64,000 nucleotides of DNA from Streptomyces globosus. GTDB taxonomy: Bacteria > Actinomycetota > Actinomycetes > Streptomycetales > Streptomycetaceae. Made by a program: the position numbers and the translations under genes. Below the pieces are notes generated by a model, which worked only from the letters and a program-made list of their open reading frames with translations, was not told the DNA's origin and searched no databases. Position 1 is the stretch's first letter. Every line of letters starts with the position of its first letter. Positions 16,885 to 25,740 of this stretch are shown in pieces. The DNA lies in NCBI RefSeq assembly GCF_003325375.1, contig NZ_CP030862.1, positions 5,275,501 to 5,339,500 of the forward strand, given 5' to 3'.

Positions 16885-18305
16885 CGGCCGGCGACCTCGC
16901 CCTCGCCGGCCAGCAGCGCCTCTGCCACCCGCTCCAGCCCGATCGACCTGGAAGCCTTCACCAGCACGACGTCACCCGGGCGCAGTTCACTGCGCAACAG
17001 GTCGACCGCCGCCTGCGCGTCGGACACGAGCACCGACTCCTCACCCCACGAACCCTCGTTGTAGGCGCCCAGTTGCAGCCAGGACGCTTCGATGCCCCCG
17101 ACCGCGACGAGCTTGCTCACGTTGAGCCGGACGGCAAGCCGTCCCACCGCGTCGTGCTCGGCCAGCGAGGCGTCACCGAGCTCGGCCATGGGACCGAGCA
17201 CCGCCCACGTGCGCCCCCCGTTCGCCCTGGCGGCGCCGCCCATCGCGGCCAGCGCGCGCAGTGCGGCCCGCATGGACTCGGGGTTCGCGTTGTAGGCGTC
17301 GTTGACGACCGTGACGCCGTCCGCCCGCTCGGTGACCTCCATCCGCCACCGGGACAGCGTGCCCGCCCCGGAGAGCGCGGTGGCGGTCTCCATGGCGGAC
17401 ATGCCCAGCGCGTGGGCGACGGCGGCCGCGGCGAGCGCGTTCGACACGTGGTGCTCACCGTACAGGCGCAAGGTCACTTCGCCGCACCCGGTGGGTGTGT
17501 GAAGTGTGAAGGAGGGCTGTCCGGCCGGCGTCATCCGGACATCGGCGGCCCGGACGTCGGCGTCGTCGGCCTCGCCGAAGAGCAGCGTACGGGCCTTGGT
17601 GCGGGCGGACATGGCGCGCACGAGGGGGTCGTCGGCGTTGAGGACGGCGATGCCGCCGTCGGCCGCCGCGGGCAGGGCCTCGACGAGCTCGCCCTTGGCG
17701 ACGGCGATCTGCTCGCGGCCGCCGAACTCGCCGATGTGGGCGGTGCCGACGTTCAGGACGACGCCGATGCGGGGCGGGGTCAGGCCGGCGAGGTAGGCGA
17801 TGTGGCCGATGCCGCGGGCGCCCATCTCCAGGACGAGGTGCCGGGTCTCCTCGGTGGCGCGCAGCGCGGTGAGCGGCAGGCCGATCTCGTTGTTGAGGGA
17901 GCCGGGCGTCCACACGGTGGGGGCGTGGGCCTGGAGCACCTGCGCGATGAGGTCCTTGGTGGAGGTCTTGCCGGCGGAGCCGGTCAGGGCCACCACGTCG
18001 GTGCCGAGGCGCTGGACGACGGCGCGTGCGAGTGCGCCGAGGGCCCTTTCGACGTCGTCGACGACGATCGCGGGCACGCCGACGGGACGCGTGGCGAGCA
18101 CGGCTGCGGCGCCTGCGGCGACGGCGCCGGCGGCGAACTCGTGCCCGTCGACGCGCTCGCCGGCGAACGCGGCGAACAGGCTGCCGGCCTCGACCTGGCG
18201 GGAGTCGATGACGACGGGCCCGGTGACCGTCACCAGGGGGTCCGGTATGTCGTGGGGCCGCCCGCCGGTGATGTCGGCGATCTCGGCGAGGGAAAGGGCG
18301 ATCAC
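16881..18305 (-). CDS. murF: UDP-MurNAc-tripeptide:D-Ala-D-Ala ligase
   Basis: A 474-residue Mur ligase that adds D-Ala-D-Ala to the tripeptide precursor. The ATP-binding loop reads LTGSAGKTSTKDLI near residue 110. The central domain contains LVLEMGARGIGHIAYL and NVGTAHIGEFGG. The C-terminal domain has VVNDAYNANPESMRAAL. The GTG start overlaps the murE stop (GTGA) and the stop overlaps the mraY start (ATGA). Confidence 0.96.
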   Translation of the reverse strand: MIALSLAEIADITGGRPHDIPDPLVTVTGPVVIDSRQVEAGSLFAAFAGERVDGHEFAAGAVAAGAAAVLATRPVGVPAIVVDDVERALGALARAVVQRLGTDVVALTGSAGKTSTKDLIAQVLQAHAPTVWTPGSLNNEIGLPLTALRATEETRHLVLEMGARGIGHIAYLAGLTPPRIGVVLNVGTAHIGEFGGREQIAVAKGELVEALPAAADGGIAVLNADDPLVRAMSARTKARTLLFGEADDADVRAADVRMTPAGQPSFTLHTPTGCGEVTLRLYGEHHVSNALAAAAVAHALGMSAMETATALSGAGTLSRWRMEVTERADGVTVVNDAYNANPESMRAALRALAAMGGAARANGGRTWAVLGPMAELGDASLAEHDAVGRLAVRLNVSKLVAVGGIEASWLQLGAYNEGSWGEESVLVSDAQAAVDLLRSELRPGDVVLVKASRSIGLERVAEALLAGEGEVAGR

Positions 18306-20029
18306 TGGTTCACCTCGGCCTCGTGGACGTTCGGTTCGTGCGGCCGCACGGTGTGCGCGGCCTGTGCCTCGATCGCGGCGCGGAGCACCGCGCGGTCGTC
18401 GAAGGGGCGTACGACACCTGCGGTGTCCTGGCCCTGCTCGTGGCCCTTGCCGGCCACCAGCACGGTGTCGCCGGGCTCGGCGCGCGCGACGGCGGCGGCG
18501 ATGGCCGCGGCCCGGTCCGCGTCGACGAGGACCGCGCCGCGCTCGGCGGCGGGCACGGAGACCGCCCCCTCGAACATCGCGGCGAGGATCTTCAGCGGGT
18601 CCTCGGAGCGCGGGTTGTCGGAGGTCAGCACCGCGGTGTCGGCGAACCGGGCGGCGGCCGCGCCCATCGGGCCGCGCTTGGTGGAGTCGCGGTCGCCGCC
18701 GCAGCCGAGCACGATGTGCAGCCGGCCGGCGGTGACCTCGCGCAGGGCGCGGAGGACGGACTCGACGGCGTCGGTCTTGTGCGCGTAGTCGACGACGGCG
18801 AGGTAGGGCTGGCCCGCGTCCACCCGCTCCAGGCGGCCGGGGACGCCGGGGACGGCGGCGACGCCGTCGGCGGCGGTCTGCGGGTCGATGCCTGCGGCGG
18901 CGAGCGCGGCGATCGCGGCGACGGTGTTGGCGACGTTGAACGGGCCGGGCAGCGGGGCCCGGGCGGCGATGCGCTGCCCGTCCGGGCCGACCACGGTGAG
19001 GGTGGAGTCCATGTGCCCGAAGACGACGTCCTCGGCGCGCCAGTCGGCGGCCGGGTCGCCCTGGGCGGAGAAGGTGGTGACGGGGATCGGCGACTCCTTG
19101 GCGAGGCGCCGGCCGTACTCGTCGTCGGTGTTGACCACGCCGAGGCGGGCGCGGCGCTCGGTGAAGAGCTGCGCCTTGGCCTGGAAGTAGTCCTCCATGT
19201 CGGAGTGGAACTCCATGTGCTCCGGGCTCAGGTTGTTGAAGACGGCGACGTCGAAGACGCAGCCGTCGACCCGCCCGAGCACCAGGGCGTGGCTGGAGAC
19301 CTCCATGGCGACGGCCTCGACGCCGCGTTCGCGCATGACGGCGAACAGGGCCTGGAGGTCGGTGGCCTCGGGGGTGGTCCGCTCGGACTTGATGCGCTCT
19401 TCGCCGATGCGCATCTCGACGGTGCCGATGAGCCCGGTGGTGCGGCCGGCGCCGCGCAGGCCGCCGTCGACGAGGTACGCCGTCGTGGTCTTGCCGGAGG
19501 TGCCGGTGATGCCGATGCGGAGCAGCCCCTCGCCGGGGCGGCCGTAGATCTCGGCGGCGAGGGCGCCCATGCGGCCGCGCGGGTCGTCGGCGGTGAGCAC
19601 GGGCAGGCCGGTGGCGGCCGCGCGCTCCGCTCCCGCGGGATCGGTCAGGATCGCCGCGGCGCCGAGGGCCGCCGCCTGGGCAGCGAAGTCGGCGCCGTGC
19701 ATCCGGGCGCCGGGCAGGGCCGCGTACAGGTCGCCGGGGCGCACCGCACGGGAGTCGTGCGTGATCCCGGTGATCTGCGGGCCCGAGGGCTCCGCGGGGG
19801 CGCCGGGGTCCAGCAGGTGCGCGAGCGCACCGAGCGCAGTCGGGCGTACGGACGCGGGCCGGGGCGCGCCCGGCGGCGTTGCCGGGGCGTCCTGCGGGGT
19901 GGTTCTGGGCTGATCAGCGTGGGACACGGCGGTGAGCGTACCGGGCGCGGCGGGCCGCCCGCGAAGCGAGGGCCCGCCGGGGGCGGCCCCGGCCGGCTGG
20001 TTCCCGGGTTCGGGGGTGATCGTGGTCAC
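18302..20029 (-). CDS. murE: UDP-MurNAc-dipeptide:diaminopimelate ligase
   Basis: A 575-residue Mur ligase adding the third stem-peptide residue. The ATP loop is GITGTSGKTTTAYLVDGG. The substrate-selecting motif DNPR within SDNPRSEDP marks a diaminopimelate-adding enzyme, as expected for the LL-DAP wall of Streptomyces. The N-terminus carries about 75 low-complexity residues rich in Pro, Ala and Gly before the family core at GALAHLLDP. I chose GTG 20029, but the gene may start later at the GTG coding VSHADQ. The stop overlaps murF. Confidence 0.93.
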   Translation of the reverse strand: MTTITPEPGNQPAGAAPGGPSLRGRPAAPGTLTAVSHADQPRTTPQDAPATPPGAPRPASVRPTALGALAHLLDPGAPAEPSGPQITGITHDSRAVRPGDLYAALPGARMHGADFAAQAAALGAAAILTDPAGAERAAATGLPVLTADDPRGRMGALAAEIYGRPGEGLLRIGITGTSGKTTTAYLVDGGLRGAGRTTGLIGTVEMRIGEERIKSERTTPEATDLQALFAVMRERGVEAVAMEVSSHALVLGRVDGCVFDVAVFNNLSPEHMEFHSDMEDYFQAKAQLFTERRARLGVVNTDDEYGRRLAKESPIPVTTFSAQGDPAADWRAEDVVFGHMDSTLTVVGPDGQRIAARAPLPGPFNVANTVAAIAALAAAGIDPQTAADGVAAVPGVPGRLERVDAGQPYLAVVDYAHKTDAVESVLRALREVTAGRLHIVLGCGGDRDSTKRGPMGAAAARFADTAVLTSDNPRSEDPLKILAAMFEGAVSVPAAERGAVLVDADRAAAIAAAVARAEPGDTVLVAGKGHEQGQDTAGVVRPFDDRAVLRAAIEAQAAHTVRPHEPNVHEAEVNQ

Positions 20030-20076
20030 TGGTGGTGCCTCACGGTTCCTGGGGGGCCGGCGGGGCGGCCCGGGGG

Positions 20077-22083
20077 TCACCGGCCGGGCGTCGTGCCGGG
20101 TCGGGGGGCGGTCTGGGGGGCGGCCGGCGGGCCGGGCTCGTAGGTGACCGGCAGGCCTGCGGGTGCGGTGCCGGTGGGGGCGACCCGGAGGGTCTTGAGG
20201 GCGAACTCCATGACCTTCTTGTAGATGGGGCCGCAGATCTGGCCGCCGAAGTAGCTGCCCTTGGTGGGGTTCTGGATGGCGCAGTAGACGGTGATGCGGG
20301 GGTCGTCGGCGGGGGCGAAGCCGGCGAAGGAGGCGGTGTAGCCCTTGTAGCGGCCGGTGGCCGGATCCACCCGGTTGGACGTGCCGGTCTTGCCGCCGAC
20401 GCGGTAGCCGGGGATGCGGGCCTTGGTGCCGGTGCCCTCCTGGTCGTCGACGACGGACTCCAGCATCTGCGCGAGGGTCCTGGCGGTCTCCTCGCTGATG
20501 ACGCGGGTCTGCTCGGGGGCGGGGGCCGGGGTGAAGCGGCCGTCGGGGCCCTTGGTGCCGCGGACGAGGGTGGGCTCGATGCGTACGCCGCCGTTGGCGA
20601 TGGTGGAGTAGACGGAGGCGGCCTGCATGGCGTTGACGGAGAGGCCCTGGCCGAAGGGGATCGTGTACTGCTGGGAGGTCGACCAGGCCTCGGGGCGGGC
20701 GAGGATGCCGCGGGACTCGCCGGGGTAGTCCAGGCCGGTGGGCCGGCCGATGCCGAACTTGTCGAGGTAGGAGTGCAGGACGCGGTTGGCGTCGGGCTGG
20801 GTGGGTCCGAGCTGGCCGGTGGCGAGGATCGTGCCGATGTTGGAGGACTTGGCGAGGACCCCGTTGAGGGTGAGGTACCAGGTCGGGTGGTCGATGTCGT
20901 CCTTGAAGAGCCGGTCGCCGCGGTGGAGCCGGTTGGGGACCTCGACGCGCGTCTCGGGGGTGGCCTTCTTCTCCTCCAGCACGGCCGCCATGGAGATGAC
21001 CTTGGCGGTGGAGCCGGGCTCGTACACGTCCTGGAGGGCGGCGTTGCCCATGGCGGCCGAGCTGGCGCGGGAGAGGTCGTTGGGGTCGAAGCCGGGGGCG
21101 TTGGCCATGGCCAGGACCTCGCCGGTGCGGGTGTCCTGGACGATGACGTAGCCGCGGTCGGCCTCGGACGCGCGGACCTGTTCGGCGATGGCGCTCTGCG
21201 CGGCCCACTGGATGTCGCGGTCGATGGTCAGCTCGATGTCCTCGCCGGGCACGGCGGGCTTCTCGTTGGACCCGGCGGTGGGGACGCGCCGGCCGCCGGA
21301 CTGGGCGTAGGTGATGGTGCCGTCCCGGCCGGCGAGCTTGCGGTCGAGGGAGGACTCCAGGCCGCCGCCGCCGCGGCCCTCGGCGTTGACGTAGCCCAGT
21401 ATCCCGGCGGCGAGGTCGCCGTTCGGGTAGACGCGCTTGCTGCTGTCCTCGCTGAACACGCCGGCGAGGACGTTGGCGCCGGGGCCGTTGTTGCGCCGGT
21501 CGGCGGCGGCCTTGTCGGCGAAGACCCGCTTGAGGTCCTTGATCTGGTGCAGGACCTGGGGGGTCTGGCGGCGGGCGAGGACGACGTACCGGCTCTTCTT
21601 CGTCTTCAGCTTGGCGGCGAGCTCCCCGGCGTCGGCTCCGAGGATGGGGGCGAGGAGGGCCGCGGCCTGCTCGGGGGCGTCGGGCGCCTTGCTCTCCTGC
21701 GGGGTGAACATCTGCGGGTCGGCGGTGATGTCGTGGGCGTCGACGCTGATGGCGAGGGCGACGCCCTTGCGGTCGGTGATCTCGCCGCGCTCCGCGGCGA
21801 GGGTGACGGTGGTGAAGCGGTTCGCGGAGGCTTTCGCCGAGTACGTCGAGGCGTCGACGGCCTGCACCTGCAGCAGGCGCACGGTGAAGGCGAGCATCAC
21901 CAGGGTGAGGCCGATGCCGACCAGGCGCAGCCGGGGCCGGGGGCTGCCGAGCCGGAGGGCGCGGGGGGCGCCTGCGGCGGGCCTGCGGGCCGCGGGCCGG
22001 GGGTTGACGCGGGGCCGGTCGGCGGCGGGGCGGGGCCTGCCGGGTCCGGGGACCCGGCGCCGGGGGGTGTCCTGCGGGCTCAC
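20077..22083 (-). CDS. ftsI: Septal transpeptidase FtsI (class B PBP)
   Basis: A 668-residue class B penicillin-binding protein that cross-links septal peptidoglycan together with FtsW. A basic cytoplasmic tail of about 50 residues precedes one membrane anchor (about 54-74), then a PBP dimerisation domain. The transpeptidase motifs are STAK with catalytic Ser358, SSN at 413-415 and KTG at 565-567. The C-terminus is Pro-rich and low in complexity. It starts with GTG and is 47 bases upstream of murE. A 117-base GC-rich gap separates it from ftsL. Confidence 0.96.
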   Translation of the reverse strand: MSPQDTPRRRVPGPGRPRPAADRPRVNPRPAARRPAAGAPRALRLGSPRPRLRLVGIGLTLVMLAFTVRLLQVQAVDASTYSAKASANRFTTVTLAAERGEITDRKGVALAISVDAHDITADPQMFTPQESKAPDAPEQAAALLAPILGADAGELAAKLKTKKSRYVVLARRQTPQVLHQIKDLKRVFADKAAADRRNNGPGANVLAGVFSEDSSKRVYPNGDLAAGILGYVNAEGRGGGGLESSLDRKLAGRDGTITYAQSGGRRVPTAGSNEKPAVPGEDIELTIDRDIQWAAQSAIAEQVRASEADRGYVIVQDTRTGEVLAMANAPGFDPNDLSRASSAAMGNAALQDVYEPGSTAKVISMAAVLEEKKATPETRVEVPNRLHRGDRLFKDDIDHPTWYLTLNGVLAKSSNIGTILATGQLGPTQPDANRVLHSYLDKFGIGRPTGLDYPGESRGILARPEAWSTSQQYTIPFGQGLSVNAMQAASVYSTIANGGVRIEPTLVRGTKGPDGRFTPAPAPEQTRVISEETARTLAQMLESVVDDQEGTGTKARIPGYRVGGKTGTSNRVDPATGRYKGYTASFAGFAPADDPRITVYCAIQNPTKGSYFGGQICGPIYKKVMEFALKTLRVAPTGTAPAGLPVTYEPGPPAAPQTAPRPGTTPGR

Positions 22084-22200
22084 CCGGCCACCCCGCGGGG
22101 CCGGTCGGCGGGGGTTCGGCGGGGGCGGCCGGGGCGGGGCCCCGGGAAACGGCGGGGGGACGGGGCGGTCGGGCGCCCCGCGGGGATCCGTTTCACGACG

Positions 22201-22758
22201 TCACCTTCCGGGGGTGGGGCTGGGCCGGCCGGCGCCGGGTGCCTGGTCCGCGGCGCCGCCGGCGGGCGCCGGTGCCGGGGCGGGCGCGGACGGCTGGGCG
22301 GTGGCCGCGGCCGGCGGTGCGGCCGGGCCCGGGGAGGCGGCGCCCGGCGGCGGCGCGGCCGGGGCTGCCCCGGGCGCCGCCGCGGACGGGGAGGGGGAGG
22401 GGGACGGCGGGGGCGCCTCCGCGGCGGCGGCGGTGCCGGTGACCTTGCCGTCCCCGTCGATGAAGGCGGGGCTGCCGCCGGGGACCATGCCGAGTTCGAC
22501 GGCCCGGCGCCGGAGGGCGTCGGGGGCCGAGTAGGCGTCGACGTCGCGCTGGAGGGCCTGCTCCTCGTCGGTCAGCGCGGTGGTCTCCTTCTTCAGCTTG
22601 GCCAGCCGGAAGGAGCCCTCGTTGAGGGCGGAGTTCAGCAGCAGCAGGCTGATCAGGCCGCCGGCGAGCAGGGCGACCACCAGGAGGACGAACGGTGTGC
22701 GCGCCGCCTGCCCGGCGGGGCCGCGCTGCCCGGCCCCGCCTCCGCCGCCCTTGGTCAC
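22201..22758 (-). CDS. ftsL: Septum formation initiator FtsL-like protein
   Basis: A 185-residue bitopic protein. After about 20 cytoplasmic residues a membrane segment (TPFVLLVVALLAGGLISLLL) leads to a short coiled coil of leucine-heptad type (RLAKLKKETTALTDEEQALQ). The last 80 residues are a Pro/Ala/Ser-rich tail. Topology and place between rsmH and ftsI identify it as FtsL, a member of the FtsQLB complex. The GTG start overlaps the rsmH stop (GTGA). Sequence alone is weakly diagnostic in this family. Confidence 0.85.
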   Translation of the reverse strand: MTKGGGGGAGQRGPAGQAARTPFVLLVVALLAGGLISLLLLNSALNEGSFRLAKLKKETTALTDEEQALQRDVDAYSAPDALRRRAVELGMVPGGSPAFIDGDGKVTGTAAAAEAPPPSPSPSPSAAAPGAAPAAPPPGAASPGPAAPPAAATAQPSAPAPAPAPAGGAADQAPGAGRPSPTPGR

Positions 22759-23714
22759 CGGTTCGCCTCCCGGATGCGCTCGACGCCGCGGAATCGGGCC
22801 GGTGCGGCCCGCCGGTTCTCGGCGATCTCCTCCTCGGTGGGCAGCTCGGCGCCGCGCGTGAGGAGCTTCAGCCGGGGCTGGTACTTCTCGGGGACCACGG
22901 GCAGCCCCGGCGGGGCCGTGGAGGCGGCCCCGGCGGCGAAGACCTGCTTGACGAGGCGGTCCTCCAGGGAGTGGTAGGAGAGGACGGCGATGCGGCCGCC
23001 GACCGCGATGCGGTCCACGGCGGCCGGGATGGCCCGCTCCAGGACCGACAGCTCGCCGTTGACCTCGATCCGCAGGGCCTGGAAGGTCCGCTTGGCCGGG
23101 TTGCCGCCGGTCCGCTTCGCCGCCTGCGGCAGGGACTCGCGGATCAGCTCGACGAGCCGGGCGCTGTGGGAGAAGGGCTCCTTCTCCCGCTCGCGGACGA
23201 TCGCGGAGACGATCCGCTTCGCCTGCTTCTCCTCGCCGTACTGGCGCAGGATGCGGACGAGCTCGCCGGCCGGGTAGGTGTTGAGCACCTCGGCCGCGCT
23301 GACCCCGGTCGTCTGGTCCATGCGCATGTCGAGGGGGGCGTCCTGGGCGTACGCGAACCCGCGGTCGGCCTCGTCGAGCTGCATGGAGGAGACGCCGAGG
23401 TCGAACAGGATGCCCTGGACGGTGGGGGTGCCGAGGCGGTCGAGCACCTCGGGGAGCTCGTCGTAGACGGCGTGGACGAGGGTGGCGCGGTCGCCGAAGC
23501 GGGCGAGGCGCTCGCCGGAGAGCCTCAGGGCCTCCTTGTCGCGGTCGAGGCCGATCAGGCGGGCCTCGGGGAATCGGGTCAGCAGGGCCTCGCTGTGGCC
23601 TCCGAGGCCGAGGGTGCAGTCGACGACGACGGCCCCCGGCTCGTGGAGGGCCGGGGCCAACAGGTCCAGGCACCGCTGGAGCATCACCGGGACGTGTCGG
23701 GACTCGCTGGTCAA
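22755..23714 (-). CDS. rsmH: 16S rRNA m4C1402 methyltransferase RsmH
   Basis: A 319-residue S-adenosylmethionine-dependent enzyme that methylates N4 of C1402 in 16S rRNA, formerly MraW. The SAM-binding motif is VDCTLGLGGHSEALL near residue 32, and LFDLGVSSMQLDEADRGF is the family signature. The start appears to be TTG at 23714, after GAGAGGG; there is no ATG or GTG upstream of the conserved HVPVML. It is the first gene of the dcw run. mraZ, which precedes it in many bacteria, is absent. Confidence 0.95.
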   Translation of the reverse strand: MTSESRHVPVMLQRCLDLLAPALHEPGAVVVDCTLGLGGHSEALLTRFPEARLIGLDRDKEALRLSGERLARFGDRATLVHAVYDELPEVLDRLGTPTVQGILFDLGVSSMQLDEADRGFAYAQDAPLDMRMDQTTGVSAAEVLNTYPAGELVRILRQYGEEKQAKRIVSAIVREREKEPFSHSARLVELIRESLPQAAKRTGGNPAKRTFQALRIEVNGELSVLERAIPAAVDRIAVGGRIAVLSYHSLEDRLVKQVFAAGAASTAPPGLPVVPEKYQPRLKLLTRGAELPTEEEIAENRRAAPARFRGVERIREANR

Positions 23715-24024
23715 AGCGCCCTCTCAGATAACGGCGCGGCAGGCATACGCCGCGCCGCGCACGCGGAGTGTTACCAGGGGCCGGGCAGCCGGTCAGGGCC
23801 GGGCTCCGGCCGGTTCGCGTCACTTTAGTGCAACGGCACGCCGGGTCAACGAACCGGCCCGCGCGCCGTGCGCCCGCCTCGTCCGGAACCCGCAAAAGGC
23901 GCGAACCACCCGGATGGCGGCCCCCTCCCCACCCCTGTGGGTCAGCTCACACCGGCCTGCGTTGACCCGTTTCCTCCCACGGCGTCCCGAGCCGGGCCCG
24001 AAGGCGGCCACTACCGTCGGAGGC
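23715..24024. other. Divergent intergenic region, rsmH / carbonic anhydrase
   Basis: A 310-base gap with no gene. It holds the rsmH promoter listed separately and a small hairpin with 8-bp arms (23733-23740 and 23749-23756) close to the rsmH ribosome-binding site. It must also hold the carbonic anhydrase promoter; TTGACC at 23962-23967 is a possible -35 element, but no good -10 was found. Confidence 0.5.
23822..23849 (-). promoter_or_regulatory. Promoter of the dcw operon (rsmH)
   Basis: On the minus strand TTGACC (23844-23849) and TAAAGT (23822-23827) are separated by 16 bases. This is close to the vegetative (HrdB-type) consensus of Streptomyces. Transcription would begin near 23815, leaving a leader of about 100 bases before rsmH. 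Confidence 0.65.
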
Positions 24025-24594
24025 ATGACGACTCCCGCTCCCCCGCCCGCCGGATCCGCCGCCGCAGCCCCCGGCCCGCCCGGAAGCCCGTCCGGCGGCT
24101 CCGTCACCGACCGGCTGGTCGAGGCCAACCGCAGGTACGCCGCCGGCTTCCGCGACCCCGGCATGGACGCCCGCCCCGTCCTCCGGGTGGCGGTCGTGGC
24201 CTGCATGGACGCCCGCCTCGACCTGCACGCCGCGCTCGGCCTGGAGCTCGGCGACTGCCACACCATCCGCAACGCCGGCGGCGTCGTGACCGACGACGCC
24301 ATCCGCTCGCTCACCATCAGCCAGCGCGCCCTCGGCACCCGGTCCGTCATCCTCATCCACCACACCGGCTGCGGCCTGGAGAACCTCACGGAGGACTTCC
24401 GGCACGAGCTGGAGGACGAGGTGGGCCAGCGCCCGCCGTGGGCCGTCGAGGCGTTCCGGGACGTCGACCAGGACGTGCGCCAGTCCATGCAGCGCGTGCG
24501 GACCAGCCCCTTCCTCCCCCACCGCGGCGATGTGCGAGGCTTCGTCTTCGACGTGCACACCGGGCTCCTGCGGGAGATCGATCCCGACTCGTGA
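24025..24594 (+). CDS. Beta-class carbonic anhydrase
   Basis: A 189-residue zinc enzyme interconverting CO2 and bicarbonate. The zinc ligands are visible as CMDARLD (Cys and Asp), then HHTGCG (His and Cys), with IRNAGG between them. The first 27 residues are Pro/Ala/Gly-rich and probably disordered. ATG 24025 follows GGAGG at a short spacing. It is divergent from rsmH and precedes the MoxR operon by 138 bases. It belongs to the short, CanA/Rv1284-like type; the physiological partner is not evident. Confidence 0.9.
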   Translation: MTTPAPPPAGSAAAAPGPPGSPSGGSVTDRLVEANRRYAAGFRDPGMDARPVLRVAVVACMDARLDLHAALGLELGDCHTIRNAGGVVTDDAIRSLTISQRALGTRSVILIHHTGCGLENLTEDFRHELEDEVGQRPPWAVEAFRDVDQDVRQSMQRVRTSPFLPHRGDVRGFVFDVHTGLLREIDPDS

Positions 24595-24732
24595 GTGACA
24601 CAACCCCGTGGAGCCGTCAACAATGCGGGGACGACGCCGCCCGGAACCCTCCGGGTCCGGCGTCCGTGTCGGGATGGGCCGGCCGTGCGCAAGGGACGCC
24701 GGCCCCACCGGAAAGGGCCGAGGAGTACACAG

Positions 24733-25740
24733 GTGACGACCTATGACGACAGAGCGGGTCTCGCGGATCTGACGAGTACGGCCGAGCGTGTGCGCCGGTC
24801 CGTCGAGAGCGTGATCGAGGGCAAGCCCGAGGTCGTGCGCATCGCCCTGACCGTGCTCCTGGCCGAGGGCCACCTGCTGATCGAGGACGTCCCCGGCGTC
24901 GGCAAGACGATGCTGGCGAAGACCCTCGCGAAGTCGATCGACTGCTCGGTGCAGCGCATCCAGTTCACCCCGGACCTGCTGCCCTCCGACATCACCGGTG
25001 TCAGCATCTACGACCAGCAGCGCCGCGAGTTCGAGTTCAAGCCCGGCGCGATCTTCGCGCAGATCGTCATCGGCGACGAGATCAACCGCGCCTCCCCGAA
25101 GACCCAGTCCGCGCTGCTGGAGTCGATGGAGGAGCGCCAGGTCACCATCGACGGGACCACGTACGCGCTGCCCAGCCCGTTCATGGTGGTCGCCACGCAG
25201 AACCCGGTCGAGATGGAGGGCACCTACCCCCTCCCCGAGGCGCAGCGCGACCGCTTCATGGCCCGGGTCTCCGTCGGCTACCCGAGCCCGGACGCCGAGC
25301 TGCGGATGCTCGACGTCCACGGCGGCCCGTCGCCGCTGGACGACCTCCAGGCCGTCGCGCACGCCCACGACATCGTCAAGCTGGTGGAGGCCGTCCGGGA
25401 CGTGTACGTCGCCGAGCCGGTCCGCCGCTACGTCGTCGACCTGGTCTCCGCCACCCGCAGCCACCCGGACCTGCGCCTGGGCGCCTCGCCCCGCGCCACC
25501 CTGCACCTGCTGCGCGCGGCGAAGGCCGCGGCCGCCATGGCCGGCCGCGACTTCGTCCTGCCGGACGACGCGCAGACCCTGGCCGGGCCCGTTCTGGCGC
25601 ACCGCCTGCTGCCGACGGCGCAGGCCTCCCTGAACCGCCGGACCGCCGAGCAGGTCGTCCAGGACATCGTGCAGCGCACCCCCGTCCCGAGCGCGCACCA
25701 GCGCGGCGAGGTGCCCGGCGCCGGCGTCCGGGGCTTCTGA
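24733..25740 (+). CDS. MoxR-family AAA+ ATPase
   Basis: A 335-residue AAA+ chaperone-like ATPase. The Walker A motif is PGVGKTMLAK (about residue 57) and Walker B is IVIGDEINRA (about 115). Sensor 1 is in MVVATQNPVEMEGTYPLPEAQRDRF. MoxR proteins usually help assemble or activate metal-centre or wall-related complexes together with neighbouring DUF58 proteins. GTG 24733 follows AGGAG with 7 bases between. The stop overlaps the DUF58 start by one base (TGATG), so the two are coupled. Confidence 0.93.
   Translation: MTTYDDRAGLADLTSTAERVRRSVESVIEGKPEVVRIALTVLLAEGHLLIEDVPGVGKTMLAKTLAKSIDCSVQRIQFTPDLLPSDITGVSIYDQQRREFEFKPGAIFAQIVIGDEINRASPKTQSALLESMEERQVTIDGTTYALPSPFMVVATQNPVEMEGTYPLPEAQRDRFMARVSVGYPSPDAELRMLDVHGGPSPLDDLQAVAHAHDIVKLVEAVRDVYVAEPVRRYVVDLVSATRSHPDLRLGASPRATLHLLRAAKAAAAMAGRDFVLPDDAQTLAGPVLAHRLLPTAQASLNRRTAEQVVQDIVQRTPVPSAHQRGEVPGAGVRGF

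Noticed and set aside
18302..21208. 968-codon frame suggesting a fused FtsI-MurE protein
   Set aside because: The N-terminal part is an Arg/Pro-rich shadow of ftsI; MurE starts at about 20029.
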